A model generated the notes under the pieces. The model saw nothing but the letters and a program-made list of their open reading frames with translations, was not told the DNA's origin and did no database searches. The translations under genes were made by a program, and so were the position numbers. From positions 1,043,461-1,107,460 of the forward strand of contig CP060236.1 of assembly GCA_023898725.1 (NCBI GenBank): a stretch of 64,000 nt of DNA. Direction: 5' to 3'. Positions 8,464-17,688 of the stretch are shown piece by piece (the stretch's first letter is position 1; every line of letters begins with the position of its first letter). The stretch is from Alphaproteobacteria bacterium. Its GTDB lineage: Bacteria; Pseudomonadota; Alphaproteobacteria; JAUHZC01.

Positions 8464-9848
8464 GAGTTCATATTTTTTGTAAGATTTGAGGTTCGCCATA
8501 TCCCTTGGTGAAACCGCCACATAAAGACGATAATATTTGCAATCACAAAGCCACTTTGAGTCACCCACGTATATTCAGGAGCAACGTACACATATCTATT
8601 CATAAAATATATGGGCAATACACCAAAAATCCACACGTTAATGGTATTGGCAATCATCAAAAATCGTGTATCACCAGCGGCTGTTAATACTCCGGCGAAA
8701 ATCCATCCAAATCCATCAGCAAACGCATAAAGACCGATCAGAACTAAGGACACCTTTACAGCTTCTATAATGCGCGCATAGTCCATAGGGTTCATATTTT
8801 CACAAACGAGTCTATCAATTACAAAATCGGGAAATAGTGCCACGGGCCCAATAAGAAAAAAAACGGATAGTCCCATAAACAGAATACCATTCCACAAGGC
8901 CCTCTTCACATAAACAAGCTCTCGCGAACCTAAAGCATTGGCAACCAAGGATGATACGCCACGCTCTACGCCACCAATAACATGGGCAGCAAAAACGAAC
9001 AGTGTATGAAAGACGCTGAAAGTTGACATGTGCACAAATCCCATAGAAGCTATAATATACGAAACAGCCCCCCATGCACTTAACTCCATCATGTGCATAA
9101 CAGACGACGGTAGGCCCACCTTAATGCAAGTTATAAAAAGTTTCGGTCTAAAAAAACACTGTGTGGTGCCATAACGCTTGCGAAATTTGGGATGAAAAAA
9201 GATAGCCAATAAAACAAGTGCTTCAAAAAATTCAGCAACTATTGTTGAGAGAATAGCTCCTTTAATACCCATTGGTTCCACAAAACCACCGCAACCAAGT
9301 GCCAGTATCACACACGCACCTGCATTGATGACGTTGGCTAGAATAGCCCCAAATGTCACAATTCCTGTGCGTCCGATTGCGGTAAAAAAACTATTGAGAG
9401 CAACCACAACGCCCATAGGAAAAACAAAGTACATGCCCCACGAATAATAAATCCGGCCTTCTTCGCGCACGAGGGGTGCAAGAATGTAATCTGGCAAAAA
9501 AGCCCCCAAAGGAATTGTGAGGATATTAATGATTAGCGAAAGCCATATCATCTGCCAAATGGGAGAGGCAACTTGGGTATACTTACGGGCACCATTCAAC
9601 TGTGCCGCAAAAACCTGGGAGATTCCCACAACACCATAAATTCCCAAAGTAATGACAGCAAAGTTTGTTCCCGCCGCCGTCAGGGCATTGACAGACTCCA
9701 TCGAGTAATTGACCAACACAAGACGATCTACAAGGAACATTGTTCCACGCGAAACGTTAGATAATACAAGCGGAATGATCAGCCAAAAAAATTCAGAAAA
9801 TGATCCTGATGCGTGTTTTGTCAGTCGATCATACGAAGTTCCTGTCAT
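8460..9848 (-). CDS. MATE-family multidrug/cation antiporter
   Basis: A 462-residue inner-membrane protein with about twelve predicted helices in two MatE halves. The N-terminal half starts with the typical amphipathic WLIIPLVLSNVSRGTMFLVD region, and related internal patterns recur after residue 240. Such proteins export organic cations or drugs in exchange for Na+ or H+; the substrate here is unknown. Its ATG overlaps the tatD stop by four bases, making it the last gene of the eight-gene minus-strand run that begins at 16587. Confidence 0.88.
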   Translation of the reverse strand: MTGTSYDRLTKHASGSFSEFFWLIIPLVLSNVSRGTMFLVDRLVLVNYSMESVNALTAAGTNFAVITLGIYGVVGISQVFAAQLNGARKYTQVASPIWQMIWLSLIINILTIPLGAFLPDYILAPLVREEGRIYYSWGMYFVFPMGVVVALNSFFTAIGRTGIVTFGAILANVINAGACVILALGCGGFVEPMGIKGAILSTIVAEFFEALVLLAIFFHPKFRKRYGTTQCFFRPKLFITCIKVGLPSSVMHMMELSAWGAVSYIIASMGFVHMSTFSVFHTLFVFAAHVIGGVERGVSSLVANALGSRELVYVKRALWNGILFMGLSVFFLIGPVALFPDFVIDRLVCENMNPMDYARIIEAVKVSLVLIGLYAFADGFGWIFAGVLTAAGDTRFLMIANTINVWIFGVLPIYFMNRYVYVAPEYTWVTQSGFVIANIIVFMWRFHQGIWRTSNLTKNMNS

Positions 9849-10648
9849 CGGGGGACTCGCGTAAATAAAGAATGAAAGTTTTCCGTTGTTTTTTTTGCAA
9901 TTTCTGCGGTAGAGACCCCCTTGATATGAGCAAGTTCTTCAGCAGTATGAACCACATAGCTTGGTTCATTCGAACGTCCACGGAATGGAACAGGAGCTAA
10001 ATACGGCGCGTCCGTTTCAATCAACAACCGATCAAGGGGAACAGTGCGCAAAACAGAACGAATATCTTCTGCTTTTTTGAAGGTTACAATGCCTGAAACT
10101 GATATATAAAAACCCAAATCTAATACCGCATTGGCAAGATTTTGTGTGCCACTAAAGCAATGAATAACCCCTCGCGCACGCCCTGCAAACTTCTGCAACA
10201 CTGCTAGTGTATCTTCCTCTGAGTCACGTGTATGCACAATCACAGGTAAATCATGCGCAACTGCTACCTGCATATGCGTATCAAACATAGAAATTTGCAC
10301 GTCCCTTGGACTGTGGTTGTAATAATAATCCAGGCCTGTTTCACCCAACCCCACAACCTTGTTCCGCAAGGATGCAACCTCCAAAAATGCGCGCACATTA
10401 TCTGGGGTGGAGTGATGCACAGTATCTCCCGATTCATGCGGATGAACCCCTGCTGTTGCAAAGATATTTGAATAGTTATTAGCTATACTATATACATCTT
10501 CAAATTCCTGAATCTTCGTATTAATACATAACATTTTTTCCACACCTGCGTCTTTTGCTCTTTGAAGAACACCCGGTAAGTCCGCAGCTATCTCCCCATA
10601 GTTCAAGTGACAGTGACTATCAATAAATACAACGTTATCCAAGAACAT
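9845..10648 (-). CDS. tatD: TatD-family metal-dependent DNase
   Basis: TatD-type TIM-barrel hydrolase with 3'-5' DNase activity in characterised members. The first metal-binding motif FIDSHCHLNY lies near the start. VGLGETGLDYY, PVIVHTRDS, HCFSG and LLIETDAPYLAP follow in family order. The open frame extends upstream inside metG, but homologues begin a few residues before VVFIDSHCH. ATG at 10648 is used; a TTG at 10642 has better spacing from the AGAGG upstream. It overlaps the metG end by 14 bp. The metG-tatD pairing is common in bacteria. Confidence 0.93.
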   Translation of the reverse strand: MFLDNVVFIDSHCHLNYGEIAADLPGVLQRAKDAGVEKMLCINTKIQEFEDVYSIANNYSNIFATAGVHPHESGDTVHHSTPDNVRAFLEVASLRNKVVGLGETGLDYYYNHSPRDVQISMFDTHMQVAVAHDLPVIVHTRDSEEDTLAVLQKFAGRARGVIHCFSGTQNLANAVLDLGFYISVSGIVTFKKAEDIRSVLRTVPLDRLLIETDAPYLAPVPFRGRSNEPSYVVHTAEELAHIKGVSTAEIAKKTTENFHSLFTRVPR

Positions 10649-12167
10649 TACCTCTTTCTTCATGGCGCGGAAAAAGCTGCATAAGATCAGCAGAAAGGGT
10701 TTCCCCAGTAGACACATGGGCACTCTCAATGGCCAAAAATGTACGATTATTTCCCGATATCCCCAGCATCGTTAAGAGTTTATCCGCTGTATCCGGCATA
10801 AGCGGTTGCAGATAAATCCCGACCATTCGCAATGTTTCCAAAAGTACATACAGTACGGTATCCAAACGATCTGTGTCCGTCTTACGTAAATCCCACGGTT
10901 TTTGAGAATCAACATAGCGGTTTGCATTTGCAATAATGAGCCAAATACGTTGTATCATCGTATGGATTTGTTGATTCTTCATTTCCTCACGCATATCAGG
11001 TAATGCTTGACGGGCGCACGAAAGCAAGGCGCTATCTACGGCGTGTATTTCTTTTGGATGCGGAATCCTAGCATGAACATGCTTATGCACAAAGCTCAAA
11101 ACACGTTGCGCAAGGTTACCAAGGTCATTGCTCAGCTCTGTTGTAATACGGGCACGCAAAGATTCTTCTGAAAAATCGCCATCATTCCCAAACGGCATTT
11201 CACGCATCAAGAAATAACGCGTTTGGTCGACACCATAGGCATGCGCAACCGCAAAAGGATTAAGGGTGTTTCCCAAAGACTTTGACATTTTTTGCTTATC
11301 ACGCGTCCACCAACCATGGACAAATAGACGTGAGGGAGGGAGCAAATCTGCCGCCATCAAAAAAGCCGGCCAGTACACAGCATGAAAACGCAAAATGTCT
11401 TTTCCCACAATATGCAGTGATGCATTCCAGAAAGCAAAAATATCTGTATTAACGTCTGGATATCCTAGAGCCGTAATATAGTTCGTCAGCGCATCGATCC
11501 ACACATACATAATATGTGCCGGGGCATCTGGGACCTGCACGCCCCAATCAAATGTTGTTCGCGACACACATATATCGTTTAACCCTCTTTTGACAAAACC
11601 AAGCACTTCATTACGCTTTGCCTGTGGAGCAATAAAATGAGGGTTTTGTTCATAAAAATCCAGTAATTTATCCTGCCACTGGGATAACCTGAAGAAATAA
11701 CACTCTTCTTCTACCCACTCTACAGGAGCACCCGTTGGGGCCTTGCCCGCAATGATCTCTGTTTCATCGTAAAAAGCTTCATCTCGTGTTGCATACCACC
11801 CCGAATAGGTCGAAATATAAACCTGATCGTTCGCAAGAAGCTTTTTCCATAGGTGCTGAGCAGCCTGCTTATGACGTTCGTCGGTTGTTCGAATGAAGGC
11901 ATCGTTGCTAATATTAAACACTGTATTCAGTTGCACAAAGCGCTGCGCCATCTCATCAACATACGTTTGCGGGTGAATACCCTTATTTTGCGCAGACTTT
12001 TGTACTTTTTGCCCATGCTCATCCGTACCAGTCAGAAAAAATACTTCATGGCCATCAAGGCGATGAAATCGTGCCAAAACATCTGCCGCAATAGAGGTAT
12101 AGACCTGGCCCAAACCAGGGTCAGCATTCACATAATAGATCGGTGTTGTTACATAATATTTTGACAT
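10635..12167 (-). CDS. metG: Methionyl-tRNA synthetase with degenerate HIGH motif
   Basis: Class I synthetase charging tRNA-Met. From the ATG at 12167 (MSKYYVTTPIYYVN) the protein has 510 residues, normal for the short form without a C-terminal dimerisation domain. The open frame continues 17 codons further, but 12167 fits homologues and leaves 11 bp after holB. KMSKS is intact near residues 293-297. The HIGH motif, expected as PH(I/L)GH, reads PGLGQ near 17-21, so both histidines are replaced. The rest of the catalytic core (LTGTDEHGQK, YVWIDALTNY) looks normal, suggesting a functional enzyme. The zinc-knuckle cysteines are absent, as in one MetRS subgroup. Confidence 0.94.
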   Translation of the reverse strand: MSKYYVTTPIYYVNADPGLGQVYTSIAADVLARFHRLDGHEVFFLTGTDEHGQKVQKSAQNKGIHPQTYVDEMAQRFVQLNTVFNISNDAFIRTTDERHKQAAQHLWKKLLANDQVYISTYSGWYATRDEAFYDETEIIAGKAPTGAPVEWVEEECYFFRLSQWQDKLLDFYEQNPHFIAPQAKRNEVLGFVKRGLNDICVSRTTFDWGVQVPDAPAHIMYVWIDALTNYITALGYPDVNTDIFAFWNASLHIVGKDILRFHAVYWPAFLMAADLLPPSRLFVHGWWTRDKQKMSKSLGNTLNPFAVAHAYGVDQTRYFLMREMPFGNDGDFSEESLRARITTELSNDLGNLAQRVLSFVHKHVHARIPHPKEIHAVDSALLSCARQALPDMREEMKNQQIHTMIQRIWLIIANANRYVDSQKPWDLRKTDTDRLDTVLYVLLETLRMVGIYLQPLMPDTADKLLTMLGISGNNRTFLAIESAHVSTGETLSADLMQLFPRHEERGNVLG

Positions 12168-12178
12168 AAAGGTTTTTC

Positions 12179-13123
12179 TTAGCGTTCTGATATCCAAAGA
12201 GTTGATAGACTTTGCCATAATATACTGGATAAATCGAGATTTAGCGTACGATAGTGAGTGATATTTTTTACAAAGTTGTCATACGTTTGCATCAATCGCG
12301 CAAAACGGGGAGTCATTCCCCTCTCCTGAGATCCCTGCTGCAAAAGAGTGCGCTCAATCCACATGAGCTGATGATCCCACATGGCTTTATTTGCAGCAGA
12401 AAACCACGACTTAATGAACTGGCCGATGGTTGTTTTGGTGCCATCGTTTGTCACAAGGATGTGTACGTCTTCCAAGTATCTTGTAAGTCCATGCGCATGA
12501 ATGTGCTTCATTAATCCGGGTTGCCCTTGCACAAGAGACAAAAGGGTATCCTGGGAAGAAAAATTATTTATCATACAGTAGTCTTTCATCTCTTCAGAAG
12601 ATAACGGATTGAAAAACAGCTGAGCGGCCCGTGATTTTAACGTTGGTAGCAATCGTTCAGAGCGATGATTGATAATAATAATGCACACATGGTCAGGAGG
12701 CTCCTCAACAATTTTCAGCAGTGTATTTGCTCCTGCAACACTTAAATCATCAATCGCATCAACAATAAGAACCCTATAATCTGATGCACGCTCAGGAGAC
12801 ATACGAAAAAAATGCAACACTTCCCGCACTTTAGCAATACTAATATGTGTACCTTCTTCACCAGAGTTATCACGACGCAACACACGAACACCCGGGTGTG
12901 CTCCTAACCGTATAAGGTGATGAGCATGCCTAATAGCATTGCTATCTAGAGAATTTTGTGTGACAAGGCAAGCAGCAAAATCACACGCAAGCGCCCCTTT
13001 TCCCACTCCCTGCAATCCTTGAAAAACAACCGCATTCGGGAGTGTGTTGCGTTCATACCAATGCAAAAGCTGTGCCCAAATGTGCTGATGTCCAATCACA
13101 TTTGGCGGGGTAGAATCAGACAT
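12179..13123 (-). CDS. holB: DNA polymerase III subunit delta-prime
   Basis: Clamp-loader delta' subunit. The 314-residue protein starts with VIGHQHIWAQLLHWYE, followed by the P-loop GLQGVGKGA near 37-45. It then shows a Walker-B-like VLIVDAIDDLSVAGANTLLK and an LKSRA segment where clamp loaders normally have SRC. The zinc-binding cysteines found in many homologues are missing. It overlaps tmk by eight bases and precedes metG by 11, the usual alphaproteobacterial tmk-holB-metG-tatD order. That context supports the call as much as the sequence. Confidence 0.92.
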   Translation of the reverse strand: MSDSTPPNVIGHQHIWAQLLHWYERNTLPNAVVFQGLQGVGKGALACDFAACLVTQNSLDSNAIRHAHHLIRLGAHPGVRVLRRDNSGEEGTHISIAKVREVLHFFRMSPERASDYRVLIVDAIDDLSVAGANTLLKIVEEPPDHVCIIIINHRSERLLPTLKSRAAQLFFNPLSSEEMKDYCMINNFSSQDTLLSLVQGQPGLMKHIHAHGLTRYLEDVHILVTNDGTKTTIGQFIKSWFSAANKAMWDHQLMWIERTLLQQGSQERGMTPRFARLMQTYDNFVKNITHYRTLNLDLSSILWQSLSTLWISER

Positions 13124-13799
13124 CTGCTCTCTTTTTAGGTAACGGTACGGGCGCTTCCTTCAGTTGAGGAAAGCGCACCTGGAGAATATCAACAAGATAC
13201 GTATGTGTTTCATGAGAGGATTCTTTTGTATCAACCCGCATCATACGTGCCTCAGCTTCAAGACAAAGCCCTTGAAAGGCCTCGCGAATGCGTTTATGAA
13301 ATGCAAGGGGAAGCTTATCAAAACGGTCCTTTTCTTTGTCACGGGCATCAAGACGTTGCAGCATTAATTCCTCAGATATCTCCAAAACAAAGGTAAGATT
13401 GGGCCACACATCTCCAATCGTTTTGGCGTAAATTTCATCAACAACATCAAGCCCCAATCCCCCCACAATCCCTTGGTATACCCGGCTTGAGTCTTGAAAT
13501 CGATCACAAAGAACCCATTTTCCATCATTCAAAGCAGGCAAAATCACCGAGTGAATATGCTCATTCCTACTCGCCAGCAACAAAAAATACTGGCTCCACA
13601 AGGACCATCCCTGCAGATCTGGATCCAGAAAAAGTTTCCGAATCATCTCACTTTGAAGGCATCCTCCTGGCTCTCGCGTAACCACATGGGGAATTGCGCT
13701 ATGCTTCAAAAATTCTGATAGCATGGAAATTTGGGTGGTTTTTCCTGTCGCTTCTCCACCCTCAAAGCTTATAAAAACCCCTTTACGTGGTGTAGACAT
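13116..13799 (-). CDS. tmk: Thymidylate kinase
   Basis: Phosphorylates dTMP to dTDP. The 227-residue protein has the P-loop FEGGEATGKTTQ near 12-23, the DR(F)QDSSRVYQG substrate motif near 97-108, and REPGG near 44-48. All are typical of bacterial TMPK. The start ATG shares its A with the TAA stop of the carboxypeptidase gene upstream (TAATG), implying coupled translation. Its dTMP substrate can come from ThyX, encoded at 59275-60234. Confidence 0.96.
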   Translation of the reverse strand: MSTPRKGVFISFEGGEATGKTTQISMLSEFLKHSAIPHVVTREPGGCLQSEMIRKLFLDPDLQGWSLWSQYFLLLASRNEHIHSVILPALNDGKWVLCDRFQDSSRVYQGIVGGLGLDVVDEIYAKTIGDVWPNLTFVLEISEELMLQRLDARDKEKDRFDKLPLAFHKRIREAFQGLCLEAEARMMRVDTKESSHETHTYLVDILQVRFPQLKEAPVPLPKKRADV

Positions 13800-14953
13800 T
13801 ATTCACTATGCCCAAAAAGCAGGTAGTGTAAACCGTGAGATATCTTTCCAAAAAAGCCAATTGCTCCCACATCCTCCATCGCAAAAACAGGAACCGATAT
13901 TTCATCCTGAACCGACGAGCCAGTCACGATTAACTGCCCAACCTCATCTCCTTTTTTTAAAGGCGCAGGAAGCGGGGCATTAACACGAACCTCTGCCTTA
14001 AGACCCTGTACATCCCGACGTGCAAGAGTAAAATAAACATCTTTGTTCGTCGCCACGGAAATGCGATTTTTACTCCCAAGCCACACATCAAACTCCGATA
14101 ACCCTACATCTTTTGTTGCTACTTTTACTGTACGAAACTGGGCCATCGCCCATGTAATTAACGAACGGGCCTCATCCCGGCGGGCTTTTTCTGTTTTCAA
14201 TCCGTTAATTACTAAAACGATGCGTGTTCCCTTTTTCTCGCAAGACAGACACACACCGTAACCGCCGTCATCCGTAAATCCTGTTTTTAATCCATCAACG
14301 CCATATTGCTCCTCACCAAGCAGAGGGAGCCTGTTGGGTTGCAGAACCCCATTATGTTCAAAGCTTGGGATGGAGTACAATTGTTTATAAAACTCAGGAA
14401 AATCTTGAATTGTTCGCACACCAAGAATTGCAATATCTTTTGCTGTGGAGTAATGCCCTTGGGAAGGCCATCCGGATGCATTCACAAAATTTGTTTGGGT
14501 CATCCCAAGCTGACCCCCAACATGATTCATCTCTGTGGCAAAAGCCTCTTCTGATCCGCTAATACCCTCAGCCATAGCAACGCTGGCATCATTTCCCGAC
14601 AGCACAAGAACACCAAGGAGAAGATCTTTGAGCATAACATCCGATCCAATCTCAAGAAACATCCGGGATCCACCCATACGAAAGGCGCGATCACTCGTAT
14701 GAAAAAGATCATTCTCCTTTAAATCATTTTGTTTCAGGCGCATCAGGGCGACATACGCGGTCATCATTTTTGTCATTGATGACGGCGACATTTTTTGTTC
14801 ACTATTTTTCGCCAACAAAACTGCACCGGAATGAAAATCAACCAGATATGCTTGCTTAGCTTTTGTATCAAATATGGGCGTATGTGCCCCGCAATCCAGA
14901 GAGAAAATACCCAAAAATAAGGCAGCTAGTATAAGACGAAAAAAAACGATCAT
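13799..14953 (-). CDS. D-alanyl-D-alanine carboxypeptidase (class A low-molecular-mass PBP)
   Basis: Trims the terminal D-Ala of peptidoglycan stem peptides in the periplasm. A signal peptide of about 23 residues ends near CGAHT. All three penicillin-binding motifs are present: SMTK near 59-62, SGN near 119-121, and KTG within DGLKTGFTDDGGY near 224-226. A C-terminal beta domain follows (DVYFTLARRDVQGLKAEVRVN), and the last residues form a possible amphipathic anchor, as in DacA/DacC. It is placed between rlpA and tmk in one operon, a common alphaproteobacterial arrangement. Confidence 0.93.
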   Translation of the reverse strand: MIVFFRLILAALFLGIFSLDCGAHTPIFDTKAKQAYLVDFHSGAVLLAKNSEQKMSPSSMTKMMTAYVALMRLKQNDLKENDLFHTSDRAFRMGGSRMFLEIGSDVMLKDLLLGVLVLSGNDASVAMAEGISGSEEAFATEMNHVGGQLGMTQTNFVNASGWPSQGHYSTAKDIAILGVRTIQDFPEFYKQLYSIPSFEHNGVLQPNRLPLLGEEQYGVDGLKTGFTDDGGYGVCLSCEKKGTRIVLVINGLKTEKARRDEARSLITWAMAQFRTVKVATKDVGLSEFDVWLGSKNRISVATNKDVYFTLARRDVQGLKAEVRVNAPLPAPLKKGDEVGQLIVTGSSVQDEISVPVFAMEDVGAIGFFGKISHGLHYLLFGHSE

Positions 14954-14974
14954 GTCGTATCTTAAAAAGAAAAT

Positions 14975-15823
14975 CTATCTCATATTCATACGCGGAGATT
15001 TAGACTTTGGCAAGGGTTGTGGGCGTTTTTGAACCCTCGTCATGTGCAATACATGATGACTTTTCTGTGAGGCCATAGCGGCATAAGTACTTTTTTCCCC
15101 GCGTTTTCCATGAGGAAGTGCGCTTGGTTTAATAGCCCTTAAAATTCCATCACTACGATCTCTATACGCAACCCTAAGAGGAGTACGCGCAGAAGATATG
15201 TTCTTTGACTTTTTTTGAGACGACGAAAGAGAAGTCGGTGTAAAAAATGATCGCCGAGAGCCGCGGCTGTAGGTGCGTGCTCCTTTTGCCACACGGACAC
15301 TATCGTCAACAACCGCTTCTATGCGCACCCGTGCTGTCCCCTTTTCATAAAAACCCAAAATTTTAGCCGCCCGTTCAGAAAGATCAATAATGCGCTTTTC
15401 CGGTGAGGCAAAAGGACCTCTATCATTTACCTTTACCCGAATTGAGCGTCCATTTTCGAGATTAGTCACTTTCACGACACAAGGCAATGGGAGTGTCCGG
15501 TGAGCCGCTGTGAGACCATCTTTACTAAAAATTTCGCCCGTTGAGGTCCGTCGTCCATGAAAAATATCACGACCTCCGTAGTACGAGGCATATCCTTCTG
15601 ATATATATTCGTAGTGTTCTTGAGGTTTATAACGCACACCTCTTATTGTATAGGATCTTGAGGTAGCTTTAGTCGGTGCAATAGTTTTGATACCTTCATA
15701 ATAACGACTAAAATAATCGGAATAATGGCCCGAATTATCCGTACTTGCACACCCCCATAACAACAAGGGAATTAGGGTTATTAAGGCAATTTTTGTGTAA
15801 AGTTTTACCAACTCTTTTATCAC
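14975..15823 (-). CDS. rlpA: RlpA-like lipoprotein, septal lytic transglycosylase family
   Basis: RlpA proteins bind septal peptidoglycan, and some cleave denuded glycans. The N-terminus is a lipoprotein signal with lipobox LLLWGC. The double-psi beta-barrel core is clear: EGYASYYGGRDIFHGRRTS, GLTAAHRTLP and NDRGPFASPEKRIIDLS. After the barrel comes a basic Ser/Arg/Lys-rich tail of about 100 residues; no SPOR domain is visible. I prefer the GTG start at 15823, which has AGGA six bases upstream, over a TTG at 15829. The DacC-like peptidase follows after 21 bp. Confidence 0.9.
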   Translation of the reverse strand: MIKELVKLYTKIALITLIPLLLWGCASTDNSGHYSDYFSRYYEGIKTIAPTKATSRSYTIRGVRYKPQEHYEYISEGYASYYGGRDIFHGRRTSTGEIFSKDGLTAAHRTLPLPCVVKVTNLENGRSIRVKVNDRGPFASPEKRIIDLSERAAKILGFYEKGTARVRIEAVVDDSVRVAKGARTYSRGSRRSFFTPTSLSSSQKKSKNISSARTPLRVAYRDRSDGILRAIKPSALPHGKRGEKSTYAAMASQKSHHVLHMTRVQKRPQPLPKSKSPRMNMR

Positions 15824-15831
15824 GACCAATC

Positions 15832-16587
15832 CTATTTAATGCGCCCATCCAATGAATCGATTACATGCATAAGAAACTCATGGACAGCTATTTTCCAAAA
15901 CATTATACCCTTAAAAATACTAAAATTAAACGAATAACCTTCATTTTTTTTTGTCTTATAGTCAGTGGGGTACGGGGTCACGTTCCATCCAGCTGCTGTA
16001 AAATTCCGAACAGCCCGAGGCATATGATAGGCAGAGGTTACCAAAAGCCATTTATCGTTACCAGGGTTTAACTCGCGATAGCTGACATGCGCACTTTCAG
16101 CTGTTGTGTTGGAACGAGTATCATATGTAATATTTGGCACTTCTTTTTGCACATAAGATAGATGGCGACGCAAAATATCACCTTCTTGATAATGATTAAT
16201 ATAGGGAACTCCGCCCGCCATAAAAAAGTATGGGAGACCCGGCTTTTCGTGCATAAGCTTAATGACGTGAGACATCCGTGGGCCGTTAATACTAAAAGCC
16301 GCTTGCTTGCGCGACACACTCACATCACGGCTTATCATACCCCCGATAACTAAAACTCCTTTTACGTCATCTGGTACTGTCCTTACAACAGGATAGGTGT
16401 TCTCTAGGTGTGCCACATACATACCTGGAAAAGGGGTCAGAACTGTAACAAAAAAACCAATAGCTATAGTATGATTGAGCCAAAAAATAAGAGCGCCACG
16501 ATGAAAAAATGACACCAACGAAACACCCAAGATCATAATAAGCAAAATAGCATCAAAATTGACGATGCCCCAAACCAAAAACCGCAT
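15832..16587 (-). CDS. YdcF/ElyC-family DUF218 membrane protein
   Basis: A 251-residue protein with two N-terminal membrane helices (to about residue 60) and a DUF218 domain. Typical motifs are VLVIGGMISRD, YFFMAGGVPY, SNTTAESAHVS and LLVTSAYHMPRA. Family members such as ElyC and SanA affect envelope integrity and peptidoglycan or carrier-lipid metabolism, but the reaction is not settled. It is the first gene of the ydcF-rlpA-dac-tmk-holB-metG-tatD-MATE run and diverges from ftsE across 217 bp. Confidence 0.85.
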   Translation of the reverse strand: MRFLVWGIVNFDAILLIMILGVSLVSFFHRGALIFWLNHTIAIGFFVTVLTPFPGMYVAHLENTYPVVRTVPDDVKGVLVIGGMISRDVSVSRKQAAFSINGPRMSHVIKLMHEKPGLPYFFMAGGVPYINHYQEGDILRRHLSYVQKEVPNITYDTRSNTTAESAHVSYRELNPGNDKWLLVTSAYHMPRAVRNFTAAGWNVTPYPTDYKTKKNEGYSFNFSIFKGIMFWKIAVHEFLMHVIDSLDGRIK

Positions 16588-16743
16588 GCGCTTTTTAACC
16601 CTACTTTTAGAGCATCCTAAGGAATTTATTCAATAGAGCAATATATTTTTATCGGCTGCCTAACAGAATATATCCCCAAAAGAGAAATAGTTAATATTTT
16701 ATTAATTACTTAAGAATCAAGAAAAAAAACAAAAAATATCAAA

Positions 16744-16772
16744 TTGCTGTGGATTTATCTACAATTTATGCT
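16744..16772 (+). promoter_or_regulatory. Candidate promoter for ftsE-ftsX
   Basis: TTGCTG (16744-16749) and TATGCT (16767-16772) are spaced by 17 bp in the AT-rich divergent gap before ftsE. This is a weak match by eye. Confidence 0.3.
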
Positions 16773-16804
16773 AATATTTATTATGAGATTAAACTGTATA
16801 TTAG

Positions 16805-17680
16805 ATGGTCGATTCAACTGAGATACTGTCGCTACGCAATGTAAGCCTTAGTTATGAAAATATTGAAGTATTTCGTGACATATCTTTTGTTGTTTCAAAA
16901 GGAAGTTTTTATTATTTAACGGGAGAAAGTGGGGCTGGAAAAACATCGCTTTTGCGTCTTATTTATATTGATAATTTAGAATATCAAGGAAAAATAAAGC
17001 TTTTTGAGCAAAACATCAAAGTGCTTCCCCGCAGAACCCTTCCGCACATTCGCCAGCGTATCGGTGTTGTTAAACAAGAACCTGGGCTTATTGCGCATTT
17101 AACAATTCTTCAAAATACGATGCTTCCCTTACTGATACAAGGGATCTCACCTTCTAAGGCAAGTCGACGTGCCTTTCAGGTTCTTTCATGGATAGGCCTC
17201 CAAAACTACCTAGAGCAACTACCAAGTATGCTTTCGGGGGGGCACAGCCAAATGGCTGCGCTTGCTCGGGCGCTGGTTATTAACCCAAAAATCGTTATTG
17301 CAGATGAGCCAACGGGCAACCTTGATATGAAGAATGCCCGCAAACTGATGACTATTTTTGAAACACTTCACAAACTGGGAACAACTATTGTTATAGCAAC
17401 ACACAATCAAACAATTGTGCAAGAGTTTCGGCATCCAGAGGTTCGCTTGGAAAACAAACATCTTCTCTTTATACATGAGCAGGAGGCGGTCTCCCAAACA
17501 GGAACAAACAGCACCACACCATCACCGGCTATTGCCACACATGCATCTAAAGTAACTGATACGGCAAGTGGTGAATCCCTGCCGCACATGCAAAAAATAA
17601 CCCCTCTTCCCAAAACAGAGGGCCGCACATCTGTGCACAAATCTCCCTACTCATCTTTTTACAATACAATTAATCCCTAA
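16805..17680 (+). CDS. ftsE: Cell-division ATP-binding protein FtsE with a C-terminal extension
   Basis: ATPase of the FtsEX complex that activates septal peptidoglycan hydrolases. Walker A GESGAGKT is near 40-47 and the DEPTGNLD Walker B/D-loop is present. The ABC signature reads LSGGHSQ rather than the usual LSGGEQQ. The ATPase domain ends near residue 225. About 65 further residues, rich in Ser, Thr, Pro and Lys, extend past the normal FtsE length. ftsX follows after eight bases. The M23 endopeptidase at 19289-20641 is a plausible downstream target of FtsEX. Confidence 0.92.
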   Translation: MVDSTEILSLRNVSLSYENIEVFRDISFVVSKGSFYYLTGESGAGKTSLLRLIYIDNLEYQGKIKLFEQNIKVLPRRTLPHIRQRIGVVKQEPGLIAHLTILQNTMLPLLIQGISPSKASRRAFQVLSWIGLQNYLEQLPSMLSGGHSQMAALARALVINPKIVIADEPTGNLDMKNARKLMTIFETLHKLGTTIVIATHNQTIVQEFRHPEVRLENKHLLFIHEQEAVSQTGTNSTTPSPAIATHASKVTDTASGESLPHMQKITPLPKTEGRTSVHKSPYSSFYNTINP

Positions 17681-17688
17681 GGTCCTCC

